Positions 20,987-30,720 of a stretch of 64,000 nucleotides of DNA are shown in pieces. The translations under genes were made by a program, and so were the position numbers. The stretch comes from Rhynchopus sp. YZ270_cl-10 (lineage: Eukaryota; Euglenozoa; Diplonemea; Diplonemida; Diplonemidae). Positions within the stretch are counted from its first letter, which is position 1; every line of letters begins with the position of its first letter. The stretch is taken from positions 273,001-337,000 of the forward strand of contig OZ037905.1 in NCBI GenBank assembly GCA_964035575.1, in the 5' to 3' direction. The notes below the pieces were generated by a model. That model had not been told where the DNA came from, did no database searches, and was given only the letters and a program-made list of their open reading frames with translations.

Positions 20987-22857
20987 TTTGTATTAACAAA
21001 GTAGTGAAAAAAAAGGGCGAAATGAAAAGTTCCTGGGAGGTGGTGTTAGAGAAGAGGGGTGCTGGTCAAAAAATTCGGTGGGAGGGGAATCACAGGCTTG
21101 CCAACTCAATTGAGGGTTAGAGGAAAAAATGGTCCTTTTTTAACGACCACACGGGTGATCTCAAGATGGAAACAAGGTGCTCTATGCCAGGTCTAAACGA
21201 AGCAATTCATCAAAAACACAAAAAAAAAACACATCATTTTCGCTCAGAAAAAGAAACCTTCTTTTTAATATACAGAGCGCTCTAATTAGAGTATTAGGGT
21301 ATAATTAGAGTCTGGGATTTTGGGCCAAGTCAGTTAGAGTCCAGTTAGAGTATAATTAGAGTCGCTTTTCTTCAATTAGACTATAATTAGAGTGCAGTTA
21401 GAGCATAATTAGACTCTAACTACACTCTAATTATAGTCTAATTAGAGTAAAACAACAGGCTTCTTGTAGGTGCAAACGCCGTAAGGAACCGGTTCCCATA
21501 AGGTTCCTCTGTAGGACCCAGGTGCCCAGATACCCACACAGCTGAAAATAAGACTTGGGGAACCGAGTTCTCAGCCGGACTGGGACACAATATGTGAAGG
21601 CGCTGTGGTCTGCCTGAAAGCGGGTCGGGGACCCGGTCGCGGGAGGGTGGGGGCCTAGTCCTAGTCCTACTGTACCTAGTACCCAGTACCGGGACTCGGG
21701 ACCCGGCTTATTCTCAGCTATGGGTACCCAGGTACTCAGACCCGCGCAGTGGCACATGCCCTCAAGTGTGAGTGCCCCATACATTAGGGAATGCGATGCA
21801 AAAACTCTATGTGCACCTTCGGTGCAACGCCGCAGACAGGCCAAGCAGCGTTGGACTCAGAGGAATGCCTGCTGTGCAGGTATCAAACATGAGAAACTCC
21901 CAGCAACAAGGGGCGCCTTTTGGCGGGCATTATTGAAGGTGTTTGGGGTGCAAAATTTTCTACAAATGTTGATGCGCGGGTACAGAAGTGGTGTCTTGTT
22001 CTTTCATCTGTAGGAATGTAAATGTCAATCGAATTTAACTACCACTAAGGGGTCGAAGGGGTAATCCCAGTATCAAAGGCTGTGTTGACGGGAAATCTAT
22101 CGCGAGCATACGTTCATTTCAGCCGAAGAAATACTACTTATGAACCCAGGAGAGATCCAAGCCTCGCGTTGAACAACTACCCGCGATCGACAATACCAAA
22201 GAGAATTCATAACAAAACAACACTGCCCCATACACACTAAATAGCCATGCTTCAAGTGCATGCCCCTGGGCCAAAATTCCTGTGCTAAAAAGGCGACAAG
22301 ACCATCCACAAGGAGTGTGAATTGTGCACTGGTTTTCTGGGGGAACAAACAATATTTTCTTGTGTCTGGTTCTCTGCAAGCAGAGAACAGACTTTCTGGA
22401 TTACAAAGTCGAATTTCTTGCACTAGCTATGCCCCCTGGGTTGATGGCTATAGCATTGATTGATGTGCCCCTCTTTATTGACCCTCTTATATTATCCCTC
22501 AGCATCAATTCAGAAGTACACATCGTTAAGAAATTTGCCTGCGGTGGGTTAGTGGATTTTGGTGGATATGTGCATTTTTATGATACGCTGGGTGTGGAAA
22601 AAAATATATAAAAACATCTTTTGTTTGGACATATGGGTGTCAGAACGACGTTGTGGAGAGAATGTTGGGTGGGAGGCAGTATTTTACATGATATTTGGCC
22701 ACTTTGAAAAATCATGAAAATCACGTGAAAAACGCCATTGTACTCGGCCCCTACAGAACCATGTATTTTTTTTTGTATTTTTTTTCCCACAAAAAGCGAA
22801 AAAAGTGAAGTTGATAGTGCAAACGCCTCTGGGACGCAGGCACTGACACTCCGCGGG

Positions 22858-25500
22858 TTATCGAACCCCGGAGTGATGTGCATGGGTGTGGTTTACAGGG
22901 AAGCTGTAAGCAGGTATACAGTCATTACCCCACCCTGATCGGGAAGGGGGGACAGCATGATTTAAAGATTCAAGAAAAGCACGTGTTTTGGCACACAACA
23001 CTGGGCGTCTGCTGAATCCGATGAGCGCCGGGGCGCCGACGGAACGGAGGGAGTGCACACGATCCCTCTTCACACCAGGGAATGGGGCGCGGCGGAGATT
23101 CGCTGTTAAAGCTCGCATGTTAGCCTTGACGATGAGCCTTTGCATGACCCGCCCACGTTCACGGATATTAGAGGTCTGTTTGGCGAGGAAGACCCTTGTG
23201 CGCAATTCGAAGTCGACCGCGAGCTCGACACACGACACGTCGCGGGGTTCTTTGCTCCACTCGAGCGTAATCACCCACCACAGGAAAGCTTTCAAAGTGA
23301 ACGCCTCCCTATAGCTGGAGGAAAAACTAGGCCGTAGCTTGGTCAGGTAAGTGCGGAAGGGGGTATCGCGTTTAGAGGCAGCAAATGTGAGATTCCAAGG
23401 ATGTACAGCCGGGGCCACATCCGTTGGATTTGAGAGGGTCGTGTCGATCGTGGTGACGGCATCGAGGAGAAGAGACTGTACCGCCTTCACCGCCACCTTG
23501 TTCACATTGGAGGGCACAATGCCGTGCAGCACAAAGCAGGTGGGCAGCCCCTTGCCATAGAGGCTGATGGCCGACGCATGTAAGGCAGTGAACGCCGCTG
23601 TGTGGACAATGCTGCAGTGCCACAGTAGGTGGCGTGTGTGGCATGTAACCTGGATGAGGCACAAGGGGCATTTATCGCTGAAGTCTGCCTCGGGTAAGCC
23701 ACTGCGCTTGAGCCCTGCTGGATGGCAGAAGAGGACTCCGCCACACAGAACACGTCGCATCCGGAAAGCCTTGAGGGGGTCGTGGTACTGTAGGGTGTGC
23801 CACAGGGCATTGGTGGCGCGGGTGTCAATGCCGTCGCTTATGCCGTCGTACGTAGGGCGTTTACTCTGCAGATCATCCCAGACCGCCGTACGCGCCAGAG
23901 CTCGCACTTCATGGGCCCTCTTGGCTTTGTCTGTCCCGATGATGGGGATAGTCTTCGCGGTTGCAGACGTAGACGTCACTGCCCTCATCTCAGGGTCCCA
24001 ACTCACGTCACATCTGCGGGAGGCGGCGAGGACAGACCCCACTGGACCAACTGCATGCATAGGTGTACCCCGGGTTGCCAGGGTCTCGTACCTCTCTCTG
24101 ATGCTCATGCACCTCTGGCGTATGGCGTCATTGCGTTCCACACTGGCGGCGTAAGCTCTGAACGTCCTGCATATTGCACTCGAGAGGGGGTGTGCTACGT
24201 GCGCCTTCAGGCAGAGTGTGAGCAGTGCATCCACTGAACGAGTAAGGTAGGTGGGGCCCCAGCAGCACATCGCCACCGCCGTCGATAATTCATTCATCAC
24301 TGACTGAGGGGGCATGTTGAAGGCGGACTCATATAACACTGAAGGGAGGATGGCAGAAGTGGCGATAGACACCTTCTGGGAGAAGGAGAGCTGTGTCGCA
24401 CCCAAACATGAGAGCGCCCTAATGGCTGACTGGTATACCGTAGCGTTGTAGCGCCCCTTGCTCCGTAGGGAGCTGTACATCATCACGCCAAGTGAGCGAA
24501 GCGACTTAGTTGTCTGGAACACATGATTGTCCTCAGACTTCAGCGTGCATTTGTGGTTCTTCAGCGATGAGAAGGCAAAGGTCTTCGCCATGTTGAGGCG
24601 CATGCCTGTGAGGCGGCAGAAGTCCTCCACTCGCAACAGACACGCCCCCACCGAAGCTTCGCTATGGCGAGACAGAAGGTATGCGTCGTCAGCAAACGAC
24701 CGTACAAACGCCTCAGGTACCTCCGCCGTGATGCAGTGCGTCAGGACCGACATCAAGGCGTTGATGAGCACCACAGAGAGTGGGCACCCCTGCAGGATCC
24801 CATTCGTCACGGAGTACGCCTCTCCTACGCCGGAGGGCAGCTTGAACCGCCGTCTCAACGTGGCGTACATCGCTCGTATAGGTGTCATGATCCTGGGGTG
24901 AAGCCCCATCTTTTCAACAAGATCTAAGGTGAGGCCTTGCGGTACGCGATCGAAGCATTTCGCAAAGTCTAGTGCCAGTCCGTGTAGCGGTTCGCCACCG
25001 AGCAGAGCGTCCTCCATCTGTGTGAAGACGTCATACAGGACATCGTTCGTGCTGTGCTTTGGGCGGAAGCCATGTTGCGACGGGTGTGCCCATTGTTCCT
25101 GCCATTGTTGAACTGCCTGCAGGCGTGCGCAGGCCCATAACCGGTATACCGCACTGGTCACAGTCACAGGACGTAGCTTCAAGGGGGACTGGTCTTCGCC
25201 TTTGGGAAGGAGCGTCACCAGGGCGGTCAACAAGGCTTGTGGCCACACACCGTTCGTTTCTATCGTGTTGAACACTCGAGCAAAACCTTCCAGTATGCAT
25301 AGGGGCATCGCATGAAGTTCCAATGAGCGCCAGCCATCAGTTCCGCAGGCGTCCGTGCGCTTACCTTTCCTGTCGAGCGTTCTACGCAAGTCAGCACCAC
25401 TTAGTGGGTCTAGGGACATCGGGGAATTTGCGACGAAGCTGCCGAAACGTGAGTTGGCTCGGGATGGTCGTGGTCGTATAGGTTGAACACTGACTTCCAC
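22858..25500 (-). CDS. LINE reverse transcriptase with C-terminal zinc motif
   Basis: Open frame of 880 codons (first codon GTG; the protein is really the continuation of the endonuclease frame). RT motifs: LDFAKCFDRVP (first catalytic Asp, about 178), GILQGCPLS (about 234-242), FADD (269-272, the YXDD box) and LNMAKT. Upstream, LRPVTVTSAVYRLW and HGFRPKHSTNDVL are finger-domain signatures. Near residue 620, CPLCLIQVTCHTRHLLWHC is the Cys/His motif usual at LINE C-termini. No RNase H domain is evident. The frame overlaps the endonuclease frame by about 90 bp in another register, so one frameshift separates them (mutation or programmed; the segment includes a CCCC run near 25425). Confidence 0.88.
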   Translation of the reverse strand: MEVSVQPIRPRPSRANSRFGSFVANSPMSLDPLSGADLRRTLDRKGKRTDACGTDGWRSLELHAMPLCILEGFARVFNTIETNGVWPQALLTALVTLLPKGEDQSPLKLRPVTVTSAVYRLWACARLQAVQQWQEQWAHPSQHGFRPKHSTNDVLYDVFTQMEDALLGGEPLHGLALDFAKCFDRVPQGLTLDLVEKMGLHPRIMTPIRAMYATLRRRFKLPSGVGEAYSVTNGILQGCPLSVVLINALMSVLTHCITAEVPEAFVRSFADDAYLLSRHSEASVGACLLRVEDFCRLTGMRLNMAKTFAFSSLKNHKCTLKSEDNHVFQTTKSLRSLGVMMYSSLRSKGRYNATVYQSAIRALSCLGATQLSFSQKVSIATSAILPSVLYESAFNMPPQSVMNELSTAVAMCCWGPTYLTRSVDALLTLCLKAHVAHPLSSAICRTFRAYAASVERNDAIRQRCMSIRERYETLATRGTPMHAVGPVGSVLAASRRCDVSWDPEMRAVTSTSATAKTIPIIGTDKAKRAHEVRALARTAVWDDLQSKRPTYDGISDGIDTRATNALWHTLQYHDPLKAFRMRRVLCGGVLFCHPAGLKRSGLPEADFSDKCPLCLIQVTCHTRHLLWHCSIVHTAAFTALHASAISLYGKGLPTCFVLHGIVPSNVNKVAVKAVQSLLLDAVTTIDTTLSNPTDVAPAVHPWNLTFAASKRDTPFRTYLTKLRPSFSSSYREAFTLKAFLWWVITLEWSKEPRDVSCVELAVDFELRTRVFLAKQTSNIRERGRVMQRLIVKANMRALTANLRRAPFPGVKRDRVHSLRSVGAPALIGFSRRPVLCAKTRAFLESLNHAVPPSRSGWGNDCIPAYSFPVNHTHAHHSGVR

Positions 25501-27122
25501 TCATCACGCAGTAGTTTGTCCATCTCCCTGTGATTGGCCGTAAGCACACCGTCCTCTCCCCGAAGGGCGGAAATAGGAACACCCTGTTTCCCCATGCACC
25601 ACGCTGTGAGTTTCCGTCGCTCGCTGCTAAAATCCACCTTCAGCTTGGTGGTGTACTGCTTCTCGCGTTGTAGCCGGGTATTGCGTATCTCGAGGTTCAT
25701 AAGCGCCTTGGACTTGTTCAACAGAGAGTTAAGGATCTGTAGCTGCTTTTCGAGCGCGGGTGGGACTGTCGTCTCCTCGGACCTCAGCAACTTGAGCGTG
25801 ACTGCGGTGCGGAACACTTTACCCCAGGCGTTACGCACAGGATTCTCCATCACCCCACCAGGACAAGATTCTGTCTTCGCAATGAGGTCCGTGAGCTTAT
25901 ACTCAAATTTGGCAAGTTGGTCCTGTCGGGGGGAAGACCCACCAACAGACGCCGGTCGCGTAGGTGCACACACCGGTTTCAGCACAGGATGGGGGATCTT
26001 GGAGCGGCCGCAGAACCCTTTGGAGAGCGTGTCACCAGCTGCCTTTGCCGCGAGCAGGAGAAACTCTTCCCCAGCCAGCGCGATCGCTTCCCACGCATCG
26101 TCAATGTCACCGGACGCAAGTGTAGCGGCACAGTTGTGTTGTTGTAGAAGGTTCTTGCCGACTGTCTCAGCATTCGCCACCGTCCCAAGTTCCGGCATCT
26201 GTTTGGGGATGGTATACCGAAGTGTCGACTCTGTAAACACAGAGAGGCAGAGTCGCACGTTGACGGACTTGTGGCTGGGGATGCAGTTGATACGATGTGT
26301 CCAACAGCTATGGACGGCATGTGCAGCGACGCTGTTCAGCAAGATGTAATCGATACGGGTCCCTGCTGAGTCTTTGCGGGTGAACGTGGCAGGGGGCTTG
26401 CCGTCATCCCCAGTGCTGCCCAGGAGCGCGACGTCGCACCAGTCCTTGGCGAGTGCTTTCCGCAATGTTGGTGATCTTTCCACATCAGTGTTGAGGTCGC
26501 CGCACACAATCAACGGAACGTTACCCAGGGTTTCTCGAAACTTCACAAGCACTGTGTGGAGGAGTTCTTCGCGTGCAGCAACTGTAGCTCTTGGCGTGTC
26601 ACCTGACGGGGCGTACACATTCACCACATGCAGGAACAGACGGCCGGAACCAAGCGCTACGCGCGTGTGCACCACACGTTTCCTCAGCTCGGGCTTCAGA
26701 GAAGACGTCAGTTCGGTGTCCAGGAACATGATGCCCGGTCTCTTCAGCATGGTGGCCACTCCCCCACGTTCCCCAATGTGTGGACTGCGGAGGCCATGGA
26801 CGAGTGTGCCATCCATGGGGGGGCCCCATTCTGGAGACCAGACTGTGGTGAAGAAGTCGTTCATCTCCAAGATCTTGGACTCGGTCAACTTTGTCTCTTG
26901 TAGACACACTATATCGCACTTCAGGTCGCGTATGATATGTGCGTAGTTCTGCAGGGATGTGCAGTTGATGGTGGTTAGCGTGAGGGTGTTCTCAGCAGCG
27001 GAGCAGCACGTACGCGAGGAGGAGGATCTATCCGTTGAAGAGGAAGAAGAAGAAGCAGAGGTAGAAGAAGATGTGTCTGAGAGTGACGGGGGGAAAACGG
27101 GGCGAGGAGAAAACGATGCCAA
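25410..27122 (-). CDS. LINE APE-type endonuclease
   Basis: Open frame of 570 codons with no ATG at its head; it begins in a Ser-rich tract encoded by TCA/TCC repeats (27110-27165). Exonuclease-endonuclease-phosphatase motifs appear in order: TTINCTSLQNY, CDIVCLQETKL (metal-binding Glu), NVYAPSGDTPRAT, LIVCGDLNTDVE, TRIDYILLNS and IPSHKSVNVRL (catalytic His). This enzyme nicks target DNA for reverse transcription. The C-terminal third (HREMDKLLRDEWKSVF) is the linker that precedes the RT domain, confirming that the two frames belong to one protein. Confidence 0.87.
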   Translation of the reverse strand: MASFSPRPVFPPSLSDTSSSTSASSSSSSTDRSSSSRTCCSAAENTLTLTTINCTSLQNYAHIIRDLKCDIVCLQETKLTESKILEMNDFFTTVWSPEWGPPMDGTLVHGLRSPHIGERGGVATMLKRPGIMFLDTELTSSLKPELRKRVVHTRVALGSGRLFLHVVNVYAPSGDTPRATVAAREELLHTVLVKFRETLGNVPLIVCGDLNTDVERSPTLRKALAKDWCDVALLGSTGDDGKPPATFTRKDSAGTRIDYILLNSVAAHAVHSCWTHRINCIPSHKSVNVRLCLSVFTESTLRYTIPKQMPELGTVANAETVGKNLLQQHNCAATLASGDIDDAWEAIALAGEEFLLLAAKAAGDTLSKGFCGRSKIPHPVLKPVCAPTRPASVGGSSPRQDQLAKFEYKLTDLIAKTESCPGGVMENPVRNAWGKVFRTAVTLKLLRSEETTVPPALEKQLQILNSLLNKSKALMNLEIRNTRLQREKQYTTKLKVDFSSERRKLTAWCMGKQGVPISALRGEDGVLTANHREMDKLLRDEWKSVFNLYDHDHPEPTHVSAASSQIPRCP

Positions 27123-27284
27123 GGATGATGATGATGATGATGATGATGAGGAGGAGGAGGAGGAGGTACGGTTTGGGAAGTGGCGGGGACCAGGGCGCGT
27201 TTCGATGCACTCGCGAGGAAGCTGCTCGTAGTTGTAGGCGGCGAGTGATTCCGGAAAACGCTTCGTGCTGTTGGTGTGGGGGAG

Positions 27285-27797
27285 TCAGTCGCGCTTAGGT
27301 GACGAGGCCGCCCCGGTGAATTGAGGGCGGGAGTAGTCGTGGGATTTACCGTCCTGCGCATTCGGGATGTGGATGGCTCCCTTGAACTGCCTCATCTTGC
27401 GTGTGGGCCGGTCCTCCGGGACCGTCTCGCGAATGAGCAGGGGTTCGTGATAGTCCCCTCGCGCTATCTTCGTGAACTGGGGTCGTTCCTGTGCGCACAC
27501 GATGATCACATGCTGGCGTTTCTTTTTGTATGAGGAGACACACTTGCAGTCGAATCCCGAAGCCTGGAGGGTTTTGACGATGTCCTCCCTCAGCTCGTAC
27601 TGGCGCGATCCGAGGACGGTGTACTTCATCGCCCGAGGGTCCATCAACGGCGTCACATTGTTCACCCCAATGTCGTTGACCGCCTCCGCTGTCGCGTAGT
27701 TGTTGGTGAGGCGGATGCCGAGGCCCCCCCCGCTGCCGATCACCAGTCCCAAGGTGGTTTCCTCATGGGAGTTGCAGAACTCCCACGCGTGGTCCAT
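27285..27797 (-). CDS. Putative LINE ORF1, unknown fold
   Basis: 170 aa from the ATG at 27797; the frame is open further up to 27908 with only a GTG. It lies 160 bp upstream of the endonuclease frame on the same strand, where a LINE ORF1 is expected. It ends in a basic stretch (AASSPKRD). The middle (SRQYELREDIVKTLQASGF, then KKKRQHVIIVCA) is mixed alpha/beta with basic patches. No zinc knuckle or coiled coil is visible, and I do not recognise the family. It could instead belong to the surrounding TIR element. Confidence 0.5.
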   Translation of the reverse strand: MDHAWEFCNSHEETTLGLVIGSGGGLGIRLTNNYATAEAVNDIGVNNVTPLMDPRAMKYTVLGSRQYELREDIVKTLQASGFDCKCVSSYKKKRQHVIIVCAQERPQFTKIARGDYHEPLLIRETVPEDRPTRKMRQFKGAIHIPNAQDGKSHDYSRPQFTGAASSPKRD

Positions 27798-28135
27798 TGT
27801 GAGGGCCCGGTCAAGCCACACCACTGCGTAGAGGTCCGGCTGATACGGTACGTGGAAAAAAAGTGGCGGGACACTGCGGGACACTGGAAAAAATGTGTTT
27901 TGGGGCACACCCGTGTGTTTTCTGTGTACTTAGAGAATTTTCGAGAAATATTAATACTTTGGACAGGGGTTCATGGTAGCTAGCCATCCCCTACTTATAA
28001 GACTCTAATTAGACTCTAATTAGAGTCCAGTTAGAGTATTAGAGTTCAGTTAGAGTTTTAAAGGCTCTAATTATACTCGAACTGCCGACTCTAATTATCT
28101 AGTTAGAGTCTAATTGGAGCGCTATGTATATTTTA

Positions 28136-29902
28136 TCAATCTATATTCGCCACTTCAGTACACATGACAGAGGCATCCAGCCAGGCGAGGTCGAGAGGCG
28201 GAAGGCCCTCTATGCTTGCGTACGTTGCGAAGAGGTTGCCTGCGGTGCACTCTATCTCTGGGATGGTCAGCGAGCCTTCTTCGCAGCTTGCCTGCAGTGC
28301 GTGCACCTGGGAGAGGAAGTCTGCACTATTTACGGGACACACATCAGGGGTACGCGCAAGCACATCCACAATGAAGAGGCAGCACCCGCGGCACCTATTC
28401 GCGAGGAGCCGCTGCGCACGCAGCACATCATCCCCAGGCAGCACACCGCGTAGGTTCGCCTCAATAGCCTCCGCATTGACACTGTTGAAGGCGAACGTCG
28501 CAGACCCTGTGTTCCCACTCGCAATGTCGGTGACACTCACTGATAACACCGAGTTTGCGTCAACATCAAATGTAATGTGCACACGCCTTCCACATTGAGA
28601 TGCCTCTCCATCAACGGCCACTTCCCCTTCAACAATGTTGTCCGCAAAGACGACCCGCTCGCCAGACCCTATCCGCACGCAAAGTGTCGATGAAAACTGC
28701 AGAACTGTCGTCGTGATCGTCCTGCGGACTGGGTAAGAAGCATTGCGCAGCAGCACCCTACGGAACGTCCCTGCATCGTCAAAGCCGACGCTCAAAGGCA
28801 GATAGATGCTTGAGAAAGGGCAAAAAAAGGAGACCGGAAAACTAGAGGGGCGGAGAAGCATCCTCGCCATTTGGTCCGCACCCTGCACAACCAGGTCGTC
28901 CAGCCGCACCGTCATCGGCAGCCCGCCAAACACCTTCCCTACCATCTCCCGCAGGAGCGGGATGTGCGCACAGCCACCACTGAGGACAACTTCATCGACC
29001 ACATGCTCTTCACACAGCTCCTCTACAGCGCTCACGATGTGCACAAAGTCGTCCATACACGCAGCCTCAAAGTCGCTACGGCTGACTTCCACAGAGATGC
29101 CCACCTCCTGCACAGCTATCGTCGCCTTTTGTCTTGACGATAAAACCTCCTTAGCTGCCCTGCACTCTGCGAGGAGAGCCTCCTGGAGGTGTGGGTCCAG
29201 GTTGTGCTGCGCGCATTTCGTAGAGACCCAGGCGAAGAGGGATATGTCCATGGCACGTCCACAACGGAGGTCGTGGTAGGAATGTTGTACCTCAAGGATG
29301 CCATCTTCGATGTTGAGAAGGTCCAGGTGCACGCCGCCGCTGAGGCAGAGGACAGCGACGTCGTGCTCCCGATGGGGGTGGCGTGTGTCCAGAGAGAGCG
29401 AGAGGGCAGACAGCGAGGCGTTGTTCACCAGCCGCACGCACACCATCCCCGCCTCCTCCACCGCCCTCTGCATCATCACCCGCTGGACGTTCCCATAATG
29501 AGTGTACGTCGAGCACACACAGTTCCGCACCTCCACACCCAGACGCATCTCGGCACGCCGCCGCAGCTCCTTCAGAAGAATCGCGACACACTCCTCTGGA
29601 GTCACATACTCATCGGATTGCAGCTTGATACACAACACACCTCTAGGATTCACGCAAAATGTGTGTCCCAACTTCAAATCAGACACAGCATGACCTGGGG
29701 TGTCTTCACCTAAACACAACGCAGGGAACATAACGGTGGTGCATGCTTTGGGTGGCGGTTTGCCCACATAGAACTCATCGCGTGTCACGAAGTGGATAAC
29801 TGAAGGTATCACCGCAATGACCTTCCCATCGAAGCAGGCGCGTGAGTACTGCGAGCCGACCTGCATACCTACGTACGCCGTGTATTGTGTATGATTCACC
29901 AT
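28136..29902 (-). CDS. Divergent Hsp70-like protein
   Basis: 588 aa from the ATG at 29902, the first ATG in the frame. It keeps the actin/Hsp70 ATPase layout in weakened form: YVGMQVGSQYSRACFDG (residues 10-26, where Hsp70 has the first phosphate loop with DLGTT), VRLVNNASLSALSLSLD (157-172, cf. INEPTAAALAYGLD), VAVLCLSGGVHLDLL (182-196, cf. DLGGGTFD) and VDEVVLSGGCAHIPLLREM (cf. VLVGGSTRIP). The substrate-binding beta domain (SASYPVRRTITTTVLQ-like region, then VHITFDVDANSVLSVSVTD) is recognisable, while the C-terminal lid is short. Replacement of the first-loop Asp suggests altered or lost ATPase activity, as in regulatory Hsp70 relatives. The stop lies 6 bp from the end of the neighbouring TIR element, so the last codons may have been changed by that insertion. 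Confidence 0.82.
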   Translation of the reverse strand: MVNHTQYTAYVGMQVGSQYSRACFDGKVIAVIPSVIHFVTRDEFYVGKPPPKACTTVMFPALCLGEDTPGHAVSDLKLGHTFCVNPRGVLCIKLQSDEYVTPEECVAILLKELRRRAEMRLGVEVRNCVCSTYTHYGNVQRVMMQRAVEEAGMVCVRLVNNASLSALSLSLDTRHPHREHDVAVLCLSGGVHLDLLNIEDGILEVQHSYHDLRCGRAMDISLFAWVSTKCAQHNLDPHLQEALLAECRAAKEVLSSRQKATIAVQEVGISVEVSRSDFEAACMDDFVHIVSAVEELCEEHVVDEVVLSGGCAHIPLLREMVGKVFGGLPMTVRLDDLVVQGADQMARMLLRPSSFPVSFFCPFSSIYLPLSVGFDDAGTFRRVLLRNASYPVRRTITTTVLQFSSTLCVRIGSGERVVFADNIVEGEVAVDGEASQCGRRVHITFDVDANSVLSVSVTDIASGNTGSATFAFNSVNAEAIEANLRGVLPGDDVLRAQRLLANRCRGCCLFIVDVLARTPDVCPVNSADFLSQVHALQASCEEGSLTIPEIECTAGNLFATYASIEGLPPLDLAWLDASVMCTEVANID

Positions 29903-30059
29903 GTTGCCCTGCCTCCCTCTGAAGCGGTTGAGAGGGTGGGTGAAAAGGACCAAAGGGGGTGGGGATTGTCAATGAACGTCAACTTCATAAAGTGCAGACA
30001 GCGCTATACAGAGGGAGGCCCGGAGGGGGTGACTCTAGCAAAATTTCTCGTAGCATGTA

Positions 30060-30129
30060 TGGTGTTTCCCGAGAGGGCCCATATTGACAGATCCTTGACA
30101 TGTCCCCCGACAGTTGTTCGGTGACACCA
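30060..30129. mobile_element. 70-bp MITE, GGTGTT family, copy 1
   Basis: Ends TGGTGTTTCCCGA and TCGGTGACACCA, flanked by ATGTA (30055-30059 and 30130-30134). Contains GGGCCCATATTGACAG and TTGACATGTCC. A longer relative lies 450 bp away. Confidence 0.8.
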
Positions 30130-30576
30130 ATGTAGGCAAAAAAAAGGGGGGGAAATGGGTTTTTTTTTGTTCTTTTGCTGCGTTGGTTTTTCACCCCTCT
30201 GCAACACACAATGAGTTCTCATTTGTGTCCATAAAAGGGTGCTTGCTAGGAGGTGCTAAACACCTGCTGTGGGTTCATGCTTATAAAACAAACATAAGTT
30301 GAAAGTGCAAACAAAATGTGTGCTATTTTTTTTTATTTCATTTTTTTTTTTTTTTGCGATTTTACAGACACACATACGATAGAAAGAAACATCGCCCTCC
30401 TCTCTTCCGGGAGGCTTCCCTTCACTATTATCACCGATTTTTTATTTTTTTACTTTTTGTATCAACTCGAAAGGCAGAGCCCTGTCCACAACGAATAACA
30501 CACCTACCCAAAACCCACTTTTTGGCGTACCTATCTTTTTGATAGGAACCCGAATTATTATTTTTTTTTTCAAAAA
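30130..30576. other. Intergenic between two MITEs
   Basis: T-rich, no coding region or named signal seen. Confidence 0.5.
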
Positions 30577-30720
30577 TGGTGTTCCCGAAAGGGCCCATAT
30601 TGACAGGTCCTTGACATGTCCTTGACACAAGGTTTACAGGGGAAAATGACACACCCCCCCTATATTGACATGTCCTTGACATGTCGTTGACATGTCCCCG
30701 ACAGCAGATCGGTAACACCA
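30577..30720. mobile_element. 144-bp MITE, GGTGTT family, copy 2
   Basis: Ends TGGTGTTCCCGA and TCGGTAACACCA, flanked by AAAAA on both sides. It holds five TTGACATGTCC-like repeats where copy 1 has one or two, so internal repeat number varies. Confidence 0.8.

Larger units (their letters stand above)
15290..21165. repeat. Tandem unit C of three, split by hAT-1
   Basis: The unit's first ~157 bp (15290-15446) and remainder (19160-21165) flank the transposon. Unit C also has an extra ~50 bp G-rich segment near 19650-19700 and small changes near 19935 and 20050. At its far end it diverges from A and B around 21040-21165. Confidence 0.88.
22800..27970 (-). mobile_element. LINE (non-LTR retrotransposon)
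   Basis: Minus-strand element with three coding blocks in order: an unknown ORF1 (27797-27285), an APE endonuclease frame (27122-25410) and a reverse transcriptase frame (25500-22858). The 3' untranslated part forms a hairpin (CACTCCGGGGTTCGATAACC, then CGCGGAGTG) and ends CAACTTCAC followed by T-rich DNA. The same 3' end occurs in the truncated copy at 8956-9143. No poly(A) tail is seen. The 5' boundary is approximate. Confidence 0.85.
21270..28130. mobile_element. Inverted subterminal arrays bounding a 6.9 kb segment with a LINE
   Basis: The left end (21270-21450) starts TATACAGAGCGCTC and has about a dozen TAATTAGAGTC-like units. The right end (27995-28130) has about ten units in inverted order and finishes GAGCGCTATGTATA. 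The two ends match as inverted repeats (AGCGCTC, then AATTAGA). This is the architecture of a DNA transposon with subterminal binding sites. A TA duplication is possible but not proven. The LINE between them could be a later insertion. 21451-22800 has no gene I recognise, only GGTACCC-type short repeats near 21650-21740. The right edge stops six bases short of the Hsp70-like gene. Confidence 0.6.

Noticed and set aside
22838-22880. tRNA-like arm (CGGGTTATCGAACCCCG)
   Set aside because: It resembles a T arm with B-box, but no acceptor, D or anticodon arm can be drawn around it. It is the LINE 3' hairpin.
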